Part shown: one piece after another, positions 30,334 to 39,018 of the stretch
Position numbering within the stretch: the first letter of the stretch is position 1
Layout of the letters: each line of letters opens with the position of its first letter
The notes under the pieces: model-generated
Database searches by the model: none
The model's input: the letters and a program-made list of their open reading frames with translations, nothing else
What the model was told of the DNA's origin: nothing
Origin: Clostridia bacterium
GTDB taxonomy: Bacteria; Bacillota; Clostridia; Oscillospirales; CAG-382
NCBI GenBank assembly: GCA_017537345.1
Contig: JAFYKY010000007.1
Span: 1 to 46,956 of the forward strand
Direction of reading: 5' to 3'
Length of the DNA: 46,956 nucleotides
Position numbers and translations under genes: made by a program

Positions 30334-31626
30334 ATGGAAAAGATCTCTGTCACAGGCGGAAAACGTCTTCACGGCAGTATAACTGTTGGCGGTATGAAAA
30401 ACGCCGCCCTCCCCATCCTGCTGGGTACCATTTTGGTAGGGGATAAATGCGTTATAGAAAACCTTCCCGAAATAAGCGATATCAAGGCGGCTTTGGATAT
30501 TCTTTCCGCTTTGGGCGCAAAGGTTAAAATGCTGGACCGCACTACGGTGGAAATAGACACCGCAGGGGTACGTCCCGGCACCACGCCTTATGAACTGGCT
30601 CGCAGTATGAGAGCGTCTTATTACGTTGTGGGCGCAGAGCTCGGCAGGTTCGGAACCTCCCGTGCCGCTTGCCCCGGCGGATGCGATTTCGGTGTAAGAC
30701 CTATCGACCAGCATATCAAAGGATTTGAGGCGCTGGGTGCAAAGGTAGAGGTAGTGGACGGATGTATAAACTGCGTCGCGCCCGAAGGTCTTACCGGTTC
30801 TTCCATATATATGGATATCGTTTCCGTAGGCGCTACCATAAACATTATGCTGGCGGCTGTAATGGCAAAGGGAATGACAGTTATCGACAATGCGGCAAAA
30901 GAGCCCCATATAGTTGACGTAGCCAACTTCCTTAACACCTGCGGTGCGGATATTTCCGGCGCAGGAACAGACGTTATAAAGATCCGCGGTGTGGAAGAGC
31001 TCCACGGAGTTACCTACGCAATAATTCCCGATATGATAGAAGCAGGCACCTTTATGATGGCTGCCGCCGCAACGGGAAGCGATCTGGTAATAGAAAACGT
31101 TATCCCCAAGCATCTTGAATCCATTACCGCAAAGCTTGAGGAAATGGGTGTGGAGATAGAAGATTACGGCGATGCGGTGCGTGTAAAGGCTGTAACAGAG
31201 CCGCTCCGCAGAATAAACGTAAAGACAATGCCTTATCCCGGTTACCCCACGGATATGAACCCTCAGATATGCGTTTTGCTTTGTCTTGCGCAGGGCACCA
31301 GTATTCTTACCGAGGGCGTGTGGGATACCCGCTTTAAATACGTAGAAGAGCTTACCCGTATGGGCGCCGTTATTACGGTGGACGGCAGAAAGGCTGTTAT
31401 AGAGGGCGGAAAGCCCTTAAAGCCCGCCGCTGTAAAATGCTCCGACCTCCGCGCAGGTGCCGCAATGGTTATTGCCGCGCTGGCAACCGAGGGCGAAACC
31501 ATAATCGATAATATTTATCATATCGAGCGCGGTTACGAGCATCTTTGCGAAAAGCTTCAGGGCGTTGGCGCAGATATCAAAAAGATATACGTGCCCGATA
31601 CGAGCAGTACCCAGAGAGCAATATAG
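30334..31626 (+). CDS. murA: UDP-N-acetylglucosamine 1-carboxyvinyltransferase
   Basis: It transfers enolpyruvate from PEP to UDP-GlcNAc, the first committed step of peptidoglycan synthesis. Key residues are Lys22-Asn23 in GGMKNAALPIL and Cys117 in PGGCDFGVRPIDQH, the residue attacked by fosfomycin. A conserved PTDMNPQ near residue 308 follows. Length (430 aa) is normal. AAAGGTG precedes the ATG. It stands alone between a promoter and a terminator. Confidence 0.96.
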   Translation: MEKISVTGGKRLHGSITVGGMKNAALPILLGTILVGDKCVIENLPEISDIKAALDILSALGAKVKMLDRTTVEIDTAGVRPGTTPYELARSMRASYYVVGAELGRFGTSRAACPGGCDFGVRPIDQHIKGFEALGAKVEVVDGCINCVAPEGLTGSSIYMDIVSVGATINIMLAAVMAKGMTVIDNAAKEPHIVDVANFLNTCGADISGAGTDVIKIRGVEELHGVTYAIIPDMIEAGTFMMAAAATGSDLVIENVIPKHLESITAKLEEMGVEIEDYGDAVRVKAVTEPLRRINVKTMPYPGYPTDMNPQICVLLCLAQGTSILTEGVWDTRFKYVEELTRMGAVITVDGRKAVIEGGKPLKPAAVKCSDLRAGAAMVIAALATEGETIIDNIYHIERGYEHLCEKLQGVGADIKKIYVPDTSSTQRAI

Positions 31627-31634
31627 TTATTTAT

Positions 31635-31668
31635 GCGGGGGCGGTGCACTGCCGCTCCCGCTTTTATT
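31635..31668 (+). terminator. murA terminator
   Basis: Ten-bp stem GCGGGGGCGG / CCGCTCCCGC (one G-U pair), 7-base loop, then TTTTATTT. Confidence 0.88.
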
Positions 31669-31696
31669 TATAAGCAAAAACAAAGGAGAACCAATT

Positions 31697-34261
31697 ATGA
31701 AAAAGCTTATGTGTTTGTTTATCGCGGCGCTTTTCGTTCTTACCGCTTGTACTACCGGCGGTGAAGAAAGCGTTACCGATATAAGTGGCACCGTTTCCGA
31801 AGGTGACGTAGTGCAGGGCATTGCCTACACTCTTACCAAAGAGAGCATAGAAAAGATGCTTTCCGACCGTACTTCCGCTATCAAAGGCGAAGCGGACAGA
31901 AGCGGTGAGCGTATCAACCTTGCAAAAGCCAAGGATTATACCGTATCCTCCGGTAGTAACGAAAAGTTCCCCAACAAGGGACATCTTCTTACCGATGGCG
32001 ATATCAGAGACACCCACTACAAGTTTGTAAAGACGGGCTGGATGGCAGTTACCGGCGCAGGCGCGGAAGTAGTTCTGGACCTTGGCGAAGTTAAAGACAA
32101 CATAAGCGATTTCGAAGCGTCCTCCTGCAAAAATACACAGTATAACGTAGATCTTTGCGAAGCGGTCTTCGTAAGCATTTCCGAAGACGGCGAAAACTGG
32201 AAGAATATCGGTATTTACCAGTTCTCAGGCAGTGAAGCCGATAAAGCAAAGCACCTTATCTGCGTTAATATTCAGGGCGTTGTAAGCGCAAGATACGTTA
32301 AGTTCACCTTCGAGGGAATCAAAAACGAAGTTATGCTGCTTGATGAGGTTTCCGTTTATACTTACGGTCCCAAAACTTCTGAACAGCTGAGCGGTATCAA
32401 CACCTATTACGGCGCACAGTCCGTTCCCGTTATAGACGAAGAGGTTTATCTTGAAGGATTTACCGACCGCAAGAATTTGCTGCTCGGTCTTAAGCCCGTT
32501 ACCTACGAAGCTCTTACCGACGTTGGCACGGATTATATAAATTCCAATTACAATACCACTCCCGATACCGGCAAGCTTACCGACGGTAAGTATGCTTCCC
32601 GTGCGGAAATGGGCGATTCAACCTGGTTCCGCAATACTCACGGTACCGGCAGAGTAGCTGTGTTTGATCTCGGCGGAATTGCCTCTGTGGACGAAGTTAA
32701 GATAGGCTTCCTCGCTTCCCACGGCCCCGGAATCCGTCTTCCCGATACAGTTTCCGTTTCCGTTTCTCTTGATGGCAAGGAATGGTTTGCCGTTTACGAG
32801 GAAAAGAACACCTCCGAAGCATCCAGCGCAAAGGTAAACTTCGGCGGTAAGTTTGATAAAGCGTATAAAGCAAGATACGTAAAGGTAGCTTTCTCTATTG
32901 CCGCACATATTTATCTTGATGAAATAGAACTTTTCGGTACCTGCAACGGTAAAACCGCCGCCCACCCCTCCGAAACTCCCATAAAGACTCCCGCTATAAG
33001 CTCCGGCTACGGTACTCCCGACCAGTATGACGGAATGCACGACGTTGTTCTTTCCTACCTTTGCCCCAACGAAGTAAAGGTTACAAAGGAACAGTATCTG
33101 GCATACGTTGCATACCTTGAAAACGGCGAAATAAAGGATACTTATTTCGATGGCTTTATGTACCTGCCCTACGTTAAGTATCTCTATTCCGGCGGCAAGA
33201 AGAAAGAGCTTACCAAGGAAGAATGGCAGAAGTGGATCGATTGGCAGTATATGGACGGCTACAATTTCGATGCGCTTGACGCCGCAGTTGACGAAATGAA
33301 AGAAGCTCTTCCCGAAGTTGGCGAAGATTATTCCGTTGGCACATATCTTTCTCTCTTCTATCCCGTTTACGGCGCTAAAAACTTTGGCGAACTTAACGGC
33401 AAGCAGATGGACTTTACCAAGATAGAGGACAGAAAGGCAGTTCTTAAATGGTTTGTTGATGAACAGCTCAAGGGCTTTAAGGAAAAGGGCTACGATTCCG
33501 TACGTCTTTCCGGCTTCTACTGGTTTGTAGAAGAAATGAGCGGTTCCGATCCCCACGTTCAGGAGCTTTGTAACTACATTTGCGATTACATAAGAAGCCT
33601 TGGCTACCAGACCACCTGGATTCCTTATTTCAACGCTTCCGGTAACACCCGTTGGCGCGAATTCGGTTTCGATACCGCTTGCCTCCAGCCCAACTACGCA
33701 TTTAACGAGGACGTTCCTTTGCAGCGTATTTACGATGCGGCAAAGCTGGCAGAGCTTTACGGTATGAGTATCGAAATAGAGATCGAAAGCACCTCCGAAG
33801 TAAAGTGGATAGACAGATACAGAAGCTACCTCTACGTCGGCGCAGAGATCGGATTTATGACAGACTCCGTACATATGTACTATCTGGCAGGTATGCCCGG
33901 CGCTATCTATAACGCTTACGTTTCCACCAATCCCAAGATCAACTGCATCTATAAAGAAACTTATCTGTTTATCAAGGGCAAGCTTGGCGTACCCGATGAA
34001 GCGCCCTATGCGGAAGACGTAACCTGCAAAGCGGGCGAAACCGTAACGGGAACCATAATCATACCCGAATCCACCATGCCTACCGAAGGAATACGTCTTG
34101 CGGTAAGCGCTGCAAACGGCTCTGTTTCCCTTAGTGCGGACGGCACCTTCACCTATACTCCTTATGAAGGCTTTACCGGCGAAGATTGGTTCGAAGTCGT
34201 TGCCGATTACGGTATGGCAGGCCGTTCCGAATACGGCAGAATTACCGTTACTGTAGAATAA
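31697..34261 (+). CDS. DUF4855 surface lipoprotein with discoidin-like domains
   Basis: The start is ATG 31697 after AAAGGAG; the open frame upstream runs through murA and the terminator and is not coding. The lipobox is VLTAC (Cys18). Two F5/8 type C (discoidin)-like domains follow (about 72-218 and 257-418), with typical LLTDG/LTDGKY and ARYVKFTF/ARYVKVAF segments. DUF4855 spans about 445-760 (DGFMYLPYVKYLYSGG, GFYWFVEEMSG, IPYFNASGN). A cadherin/Ig-like tail reads DGTFTYTPYEGFTGEDWF. DUF4855 looks like a TIM-barrel and is found on cell-surface glycan-acting proteins; no activity is established. The methyltransferase downstream overlaps its stop. Confidence 0.82.
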   Translation: MKKLMCLFIAALFVLTACTTGGEESVTDISGTVSEGDVVQGIAYTLTKESIEKMLSDRTSAIKGEADRSGERINLAKAKDYTVSSGSNEKFPNKGHLLTDGDIRDTHYKFVKTGWMAVTGAGAEVVLDLGEVKDNISDFEASSCKNTQYNVDLCEAVFVSISEDGENWKNIGIYQFSGSEADKAKHLICVNIQGVVSARYVKFTFEGIKNEVMLLDEVSVYTYGPKTSEQLSGINTYYGAQSVPVIDEEVYLEGFTDRKNLLLGLKPVTYEALTDVGTDYINSNYNTTPDTGKLTDGKYASRAEMGDSTWFRNTHGTGRVAVFDLGGIASVDEVKIGFLASHGPGIRLPDTVSVSVSLDGKEWFAVYEEKNTSEASSAKVNFGGKFDKAYKARYVKVAFSIAAHIYLDEIELFGTCNGKTAAHPSETPIKTPAISSGYGTPDQYDGMHDVVLSYLCPNEVKVTKEQYLAYVAYLENGEIKDTYFDGFMYLPYVKYLYSGGKKKELTKEEWQKWIDWQYMDGYNFDALDAAVDEMKEALPEVGEDYSVGTYLSLFYPVYGAKNFGELNGKQMDFTKIEDRKAVLKWFVDEQLKGFKEKGYDSVRLSGFYWFVEEMSGSDPHVQELCNYICDYIRSLGYQTTWIPYFNASGNTRWREFGFDTACLQPNYAFNEDVPLQRIYDAAKLAELYGMSIEIEIESTSEVKWIDRYRSYLYVGAEIGFMTDSVHMYYLAGMPGAIYNAYVSTNPKINCIYKETYLFIKGKLGVPDEAPYAEDVTCKAGETVTGTIIIPESTMPTEGIRLAVSAANGSVSLSADGTFTYTPYEGFTGEDWFEVVADYGMAGRSEYGRITVTVE

Positions 34262-34977
34262 TGATAGAGATCATATACGATACAGTAAACGGCGACCAAT
34301 ATGCACCCTATGCTTCCTTTGCAAAAAAATGCTTTGAAAAGCATTCGGATATTCCCGTAAAAGAAGTACTTGACCTTGGCTGCGGCACGGGCGGAATAAC
34401 CGCCCTGCTTGCAGATATGGGTTACGATATGGTGGGAGTGGATATTTCTCCCGAAATGCTTATGTGTGCCCGTGAAAACACCTACGGCAAGGACGTGCTG
34501 CTCCTTAATCAGGATATGCGCTCTTTTGAGCTGTACGGAACGGTGCAGGGCATAATATGCTCTTTCGATACCCTTAATTATCTTTCTTCGGAAGAAGAGC
34601 TTGTAAAGACTCTTTCCCTCTGCCGTCTTTATATGGAAAAAGGCGGGGTAATGGTATGCGATATAAATAGTCTGTACCGTTATGAAAAGGTGTACGGAGA
34701 TAACTCTTTCGTATACGAGGTGGATGAGGATATGCTTATCTGGCAAAACGCATGGGACAGTAAAACGGAAAAATGTTCCTTTTACCTTACTATGTTTGCC
34801 GAAGAAGACGGGGTTTATTCAAGAGAGGACGAAACCACTCTGCAAACCTATTTTTCTGCAGAATCGTTTGCTTCCTGCGCCCGTAAAGCAGGCTTTACAC
34901 AAATTTTTGTTTACGGCGAAAAGGATTTTTCTCCCCTCACCGAAACAAACGAAAAAATGTATATCGTTTTAAAATAA
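34261..34977 (+). CDS. class I SAM-dependent methyltransferase
   Basis: The ATG shares its A with the last base of the previous stop (TAATG). No Shine-Dalgarno is seen, so it depends on coupling. The 238-residue protein has motif I VLDLGCGTGG, the acidic VGVDISPEML at the end of strand 2, and IICSFDTLNYL in motif III. The C-terminal part resembles small-molecule methyltransferases. The substrate is unknown. A cytoplasmic enzyme coupled to a surface lipoprotein is an unusual pairing and may just reflect a compact operon. Confidence 0.88.
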   Translation: MIEIIYDTVNGDQYAPYASFAKKCFEKHSDIPVKEVLDLGCGTGGITALLADMGYDMVGVDISPEMLMCARENTYGKDVLLLNQDMRSFELYGTVQGIICSFDTLNYLSSEEELVKTLSLCRLYMEKGGVMVCDINSLYRYEKVYGDNSFVYEVDEDMLIWQNAWDSKTEKCSFYLTMFAEEDGVYSREDETTLQTYFSAESFASCARKAGFTQIFVYGEKDFSPLTETNEKMYIVLK

Positions 34978-34996
34978 TAAAAAAAGACTTTCTTTA

Positions 34997-35030
34997 GGCG
35001 TTGTACCCGTAAGGATACAACGCCAATTTT
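34997..35030 (+). terminator. terminator after the methyltransferase
   Basis: Nine-bp perfect stem GGCGTTGTA / TACAACGCC followed by AATTTT. Confidence 0.8.
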
Positions 35031-35060
35031 ATTCGCCTTGCGGCGAGTGAACAATATCAC
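35027..35060. repeat. short relative of the 46-kb hairpin array
   Basis: TTTTATTCGCC (35027-35037) is identical to the left boundary of the array at 46080. It folds with GGCGA (stem TCGCC/GGCGA) and is followed by GTGAACAATATCAC, where GTGA and ATATCAC match the linkers of that array. It looks like a minimal or reduced copy. Confidence 0.55.
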
Positions 35061-35089
35061 TATTTAAGTATTATGTTTTTTGATAGTAA

Positions 35090-35122
35090 AAACGGATGCG
35101 TAGAATTTCTACACATCCGTTT
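35090..35122. terminator. terminator between convergent genes
   Basis: Fourteen paired bases with one C/A mismatch (AAACGGATG and GTAGA with TCTAC and CATCCGTTT). Tails on both sides allow use on either strand. Confidence 0.75.
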
Positions 35123-35238
35123 AATTTTGTCTCTTTTGCCATCTCTTAAAATCAAATAATGATTGTATTCAAAATCAACCCATAAAGTGACAGGGATACG
35201 ATAATTGCTTTCAACAAAAGGGTATAGGATATTCCTTT

Positions 35239-35754
35239 TTATTTTTTACGATATCGCACCAAGGAAACAATAATAGAAATAATTGCAAGCACTGAGCCTA
35301 ATGTAGCGCCATAAGCTTGGGAAATAAAATTATATACCAGCCAAAAAGGTGCGCCGCATAAACCTAATTTTCGTATAAGCTGTTCATCATCGCACCACAA
35401 TCCAAGGGTTTGAAAAATTCCTCCCACAATCGGAAGAAGCTCGATAAAATCTTTACGAATTATTGCAATAGCGATACCGATCACAGCAATCATAAGCACG
35501 CTCAAAAAGGCGAGTTGTTTTGTGTACTTTTTTAAATGCGGGGCATTTTTTCTGGCGGCAAAAAAGGATGCCACCGTGGCCAGAGTATCCATAATCGCAC
35601 CCGAAAATGCACCTAATAAAAGATATTGCAGCACATAAAACACATTGGAAAAAAATGAAACCCACACGATTTGTTGCCGTTTTTTGAGCTGATAACTTAA
35701 AAGAAAAAGTCCAACTCCCGCAAAACCGACGATTTGCGCAACAACTATCATCAT
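35239..35754 (-). CDS. ygjV: YgjV-family membrane protein
   Basis: The start at 35754 is chosen because AAGGGG lies nine bases upstream; an earlier in-frame ATG at 35781 would overlap that site. The 171-residue protein has five or six membrane helices. It opens with AQIVGFAGVGLFLLSYQLKKRQQI and VFYVLQYLLLGAFSGA, the pattern of the YgjV inner-membrane family, whose function is unknown. It is more AT-rich than the Ktr genes beside it. Confidence 0.82.
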   Translation of the reverse strand: MMIVVAQIVGFAGVGLFLLSYQLKKRQQIVWVSFFSNVFYVLQYLLLGAFSGAIMDTLATVASFFAARKNAPHLKKYTKQLAFLSVLMIAVIGIAIAIIRKDFIELLPIVGGIFQTLGLWCDDEQLIRKLGLCGAPFWLVYNFISQAYGATLGSVLAIISIIVSLVRYRKK

Positions 35755-35816
35755 AACATACCGCCCCTTACGTAAAATCAATCATAGACTATCACAAAGT
35801 CTACCAAAAATCAATC

Positions 35817-35838
35817 CCCACCGATTACTCGGCGGGGA
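35817..35838. repeat. hairpin upstream of the ktr promoter
   Basis: CCCCACCGA / TCGGCGGGG with one mismatch and a TTAC loop. It may be a terminator relic or an untranscribed palindrome, since it lies upstream of both the ktr promoter and the ygjV start. Confidence 0.4.
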
Positions 35839-35891
35839 GTTGTTATGAAGTTAGATCTTAGCCTTTGATTGCCGACTGCGCGGCAAATGTG

Positions 35892-35920
35892 TTGACATAC
35901 GCAGGCATTACGGGTATAAT
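35892..35920 (+). promoter_or_regulatory. sigma-A promoter of the ktr operon
   Basis: TTGACA (35892-35897), 17-bp spacer, TATAAT (35915-35920), an exact consensus. No c-di-AMP riboswitch fits in the 40-base leader. Confidence 0.9.
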
Positions 35921-35963
35921 GTAAATATAAAAACACAGATTTTTCGGGAGGTAGTAACCGTTT

Positions 35964-37319
35964 ATGCAAAGCAAGCGCATAAAAAAGCTGTCATTTACCC
36001 ACACACAGCTTATAGCTATAAGCTTTATATTGGTAATTCTTGTGGGAAGCGTGCTTTTGTCCCTGCCCGTTTCATATAAGGGAGAGGGAAGAGTCCCCTT
36101 TGGAGATGCTTTGTTTACCGCAGTAAGCGCAACCTGCGTTACGGGACTTGTTGTAAGAGATACCTTTTCCTGCTGGTCGGGCTTCGGGCAGGCGGTTATA
36201 CTGTGTATGATCCAGATCGGCGGTCTGGGGTTAATGACAGTTATTTCTCTTGGATTTTTGTTTGCGGGGAAGCGTCTTTCTCTTCACGACCGTAAGATCA
36301 TGATGCAGTCTTCGGGCACAGACAGTATGGACGAAGGCTTGAGTGCGTTTGTGCGCAATATAGTTCTGGGCACCCTTTTGGTAGAGCTTGTTGCCGCCGT
36401 GGTGCTTGCTTTCAGATTTGTACCTATGCTGGGATGGGGCGAGGGTATATGGTATTCGGTGTTCCATTCCGTTTCCGCATATTGCAACGCGGGGTTTGAT
36501 CTTTTTGGCAGAACAGAAGCCTTTTCCTCTCTCACCACCGTTGCAACCGACCCTGTTATAATTCTCACCCTGGCATCCCTTATCCTTATAGGCGGTACGG
36601 GATTTTTGGTTTGGAACGATCTTATCCGCAACCGCTTCCGTGTTTCAAAATGCCAGCTTCATACCAAGATCGCCTTAAGCGTATCATTGGTATTGGTTTT
36701 GGGCGGTACCGCCACAATGCTTGCTTTTGAATATTCCTCCGAAGCTTTTAAGGATTTTACCATTTTCGAAAAAATATACCACAGCTTTTTCGCCGCCGTT
36801 ACTCCCCGCACCGCAGGCTTTAATGCGGTCAGCTTTGGGGAAATGTCGGAATCGGGATTACTGCTCACAATGCTGCTTATGCTGGTGGGCGGATGCTCCG
36901 GTTCTACTGCAGGCGGTATAAAGACCACCACCGTGGCGGTGCTTATATTTGCTACCGTCGCCTGCGCCAAAAAGGACAGAAGCGTAAACGTCTTCCGCAG
37001 ACGGATCGATGACGATACGGTGCGTCAGGCAAGTGCTATAGTGCTTATATACGTTCTTGCCGCCGCATTTGCCACAATGATAATATGTGCCATAGAGCCT
37101 TTTGGGTTAAAAGAAGTTTTGTTTGAGGTGGTTTCCGCTGTGGGCACGGTGGGACTTACTATGGGGCTCACCCCCTCCTTTACCCTTGCCAGCCGCATTA
37201 TCTTAATGGTTTTAATGTTTGCAGGCAGATTGGGCGGACTCACCTTCATTCTCTCCCTTGCGGAAAAGCGTTCCCATCCTCTTGTGGAGCGTCCTTCGGG
37301 CAAGGTGCTTATAGGTTAA
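35964..37319 (+). CDS. ktrB: potassium uptake channel subunit KtrB (TrkH family)
   Basis: This membrane protein carries four M1-P-M2 repeats. Selectivity-filter segments are visible at ATCVTGLV, SAYCNAGFD, TPRTAGFNA and AVGTVGLT, each with the filter Gly. The intramembrane loop GGCSGSTAGGIKT of the third repeat is present. It has 451 residues. It imports potassium with sodium coupling and pairs with the RCK protein KtrA encoded next. GGGAGG precedes the ATG at a suitable distance. Confidence 0.95.
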   Translation: MQSKRIKKLSFTHTQLIAISFILVILVGSVLLSLPVSYKGEGRVPFGDALFTAVSATCVTGLVVRDTFSCWSGFGQAVILCMIQIGGLGLMTVISLGFLFAGKRLSLHDRKIMMQSSGTDSMDEGLSAFVRNIVLGTLLVELVAAVVLAFRFVPMLGWGEGIWYSVFHSVSAYCNAGFDLFGRTEAFSSLTTVATDPVIILTLASLILIGGTGFLVWNDLIRNRFRVSKCQLHTKIALSVSLVLVLGGTATMLAFEYSSEAFKDFTIFEKIYHSFFAAVTPRTAGFNAVSFGEMSESGLLLTMLLMLVGGCSGSTAGGIKTTTVAVLIFATVACAKKDRSVNVFRRRIDDDTVRQASAIVLIYVLAAAFATMIICAIEPFGLKEVLFEVVSAVGTVGLTMGLTPSFTLASRIILMVLMFAGRLGGLTFILSLAEKRSHPLVERPSGKVLIG

Positions 37320-37336
37320 AAGAAAGGAAAAGTAAA

Positions 37337-37987
37337 ATGAAATCAATTCTCGTGATCGGAATGGGAAGATTCGGCAGACATCTTTCCGAAAAGTTCATAG
37401 CTTTAAAAAATCAGGTTATGGTTGTGGATAACAATCAAAAGCTTATAGAGGAGCTTCCTCCTCGGTATACCGATTCAAGTATAGGTGATTGCACCAATGA
37501 AGGGGTTATCGCCTCTCTTGGTGTAAGCGATTTCGACCTTTGCTTTGTAACCATTGGCGAAAACTTTGAATCCTCTCTCATAATCACGTCTCTTTTGAAA
37601 AAGCACGGGGCAAAATACGTATGCACCAAGGCAAACCGTGAAATTCAGGCGGAGATACTGTACAAGATCGGCGCAGACGAGGTGGTTTACCCCGAAAAAG
37701 AAATGGCGTTCCGTATGGCAACCCGTTTCAGCGCCCGCAACGTGTTTGATTACATTCCTCTTACCGAGGAATATTCCATGTACGAAATCCCCATACCTCG
37801 CTCCTGGGAAAACAAAACTATTGCCGAACTGCAGGTATTAAGAAAATACCGCATAAATATCGTTGGTGTAAAGCGGGGCGGAAACTTACGTCCTATGTTC
37901 AGCGCGGATTTCGTCTTTGCTGCCGGTGACCATATCGTAACCGTGGGCAAGGAAGAGGATATCCGCAGACTCACATCAAAATCATGA
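37337..37987 (+). CDS. ktrA: potassium uptake regulator KtrA (RCK protein)
   Basis: The cytoplasmic ring-forming subunit gates KtrB on binding ATP/ADP. The N-terminal Rossmann RCK_N domain has GMGRFGRH and the acidic VVDNN. The C-terminal RCK_C domain (about 140-216) is the site that binds c-di-AMP in Bacillus KtrA. It has 216 residues. The stop overlaps the next start (ATGA), linking it to a wall hydrolase gene. Confidence 0.95.
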   Translation: MKSILVIGMGRFGRHLSEKFIALKNQVMVVDNNQKLIEELPPRYTDSSIGDCTNEGVIASLGVSDFDLCFVTIGENFESSLIITSLLKKHGAKYVCTKANREIQAEILYKIGADEVVYPEKEMAFRMATRFSARNVFDYIPLTEEYSMYEIPIPRSWENKTIAELQVLRKYRINIVGVKRGGNLRPMFSADFVFAAGDHIVTVGKEEDIRRLTSKS

Positions 37988-39018
37988 ATACGGAAAACTT
38001 AAAAAACATACTTTCAAAAGGTTTGGAGCAGAGCGCATACCCTTGCTGTGCCGCCGCTGTGGGAAAAGGGGACGAGGTACTCTTTCGCTTTTCCGCAGGG
38101 CACCGCGCTCTTTTTCCCGAAAAACTGCCTTTAACAGAGGATACTCTGTTTGATATGGCTTCTCTTTCCAAGCTTATGGGCACCACTATGGCGTGCCTGC
38201 GTATGATGGAGGAGGGGAAAATATCCTGCGGTGATAAAATAAGCAAATATTTTTCCTCCTGCTTCGGCAAGGAGGATATAACCGTTTTTGAGCTTATGAC
38301 CCATACTTCCGGTATTTCCGCCCATATGCCTTTGTATCTTGATAAGGATATGGAGGATGCGGTGTCTGCCATTCTTTCCCGTCCCCTTGCATACCCCACG
38401 GGTACAAAAACGGTGTACAGCTGCATGGGATATATACTGCTTGGCAAGATATTGGAAAAGATAGAGGGCAAGCCATTGGACGAAATAGTAAAAGAAAGAG
38501 TTTTTGTTCCCTTGGGAATGGAAAACAGCTTTTATAATCCCCCTGCGGACAAAGTGTGCGCCGCCACGGAAAAGGATATTTTTACCGGCGAAATGGTGTG
38601 CGGCGTTGTCCACGATGAAAACGCACGGTTTCTCGGCGGAATTTCGGGCAACGCAGGGATGTTCTGCACACTGGGCGATACGGTAAGATTTGCCCAAATG
38701 CTTTCAAACAGAGGGGCAGGCTATCTTTCGGAACAGACCTTCTCTCTCGCCGTTACGGATTATACCCCCGCTTTTGACGAAAGCCGCGGACTGGGCTTCC
38801 AGCTTTACGGCGGCAAGCCGTTCCCCGGGGGCAGTAATATGTCCTTGGGAAGCTACGGTCATACCGGATTTACCGGCACCTCCCTTTTTGTGGACAACAA
38901 AACGGGTGTGTATGCAATACTCCTTACCAACCGCGTTCACCCCACCCGTGAAAACGGACTTTTGTACCCCATCCGCAGAGAATTTTACAACGCTGTATTT
39001 TCGGAGCAGATATTATGA
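37984..39018 (+). CDS. beta-lactamase-fold serine hydrolase (NamZ partner)
   Basis: The ATG overlaps the ktrA stop. The 344-residue protein has the nucleophile motif SLSK (Ser60, Lys63), a Tyr-containing YSCMGY in place of YxN, and HTGFTGT as the third box. No signal peptide is visible. In Bacillus the ybbE/amlB-type serine hydrolase is encoded next to namZ, and both act in peptidoglycan-fragment recovery, so the same link is likely here. Its stop overlaps the start of namZ. Confidence 0.88.
   Translation: MNTENLKNILSKGLEQSAYPCCAAAVGKGDEVLFRFSAGHRALFPEKLPLTEDTLFDMASLSKLMGTTMACLRMMEEGKISCGDKISKYFSSCFGKEDITVFELMTHTSGISAHMPLYLDKDMEDAVSAILSRPLAYPTGTKTVYSCMGYILLGKILEKIEGKPLDEIVKERVFVPLGMENSFYNPPADKVCAATEKDIFTGEMVCGVVHDENARFLGGISGNAGMFCTLGDTVRFAQMLSNRGAGYLSEQTFSLAVTDYTPAFDESRGLGFQLYGGKPFPGGSNMSLGSYGHTGFTGTSLFVDNKTGVYAILLTNRVHPTRENGLLYPIRREFYNAVFSEQIL

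Noticed and set aside
31565..31696. 44-residue N-terminal extension of the DUF4855 lipoprotein
   Set aside because: It would run through the end of murA and across the murA terminator. The lipoprotein signal and AAAGGAG fix the start at 31697.
35123..35238. Hydrophobic minus-strand frame of about 27 codons after ygjV
   Set aside because: It has no start codon or ribosome binding site and follows the ygjV stop; probably chance or a trace of an older 3' end.
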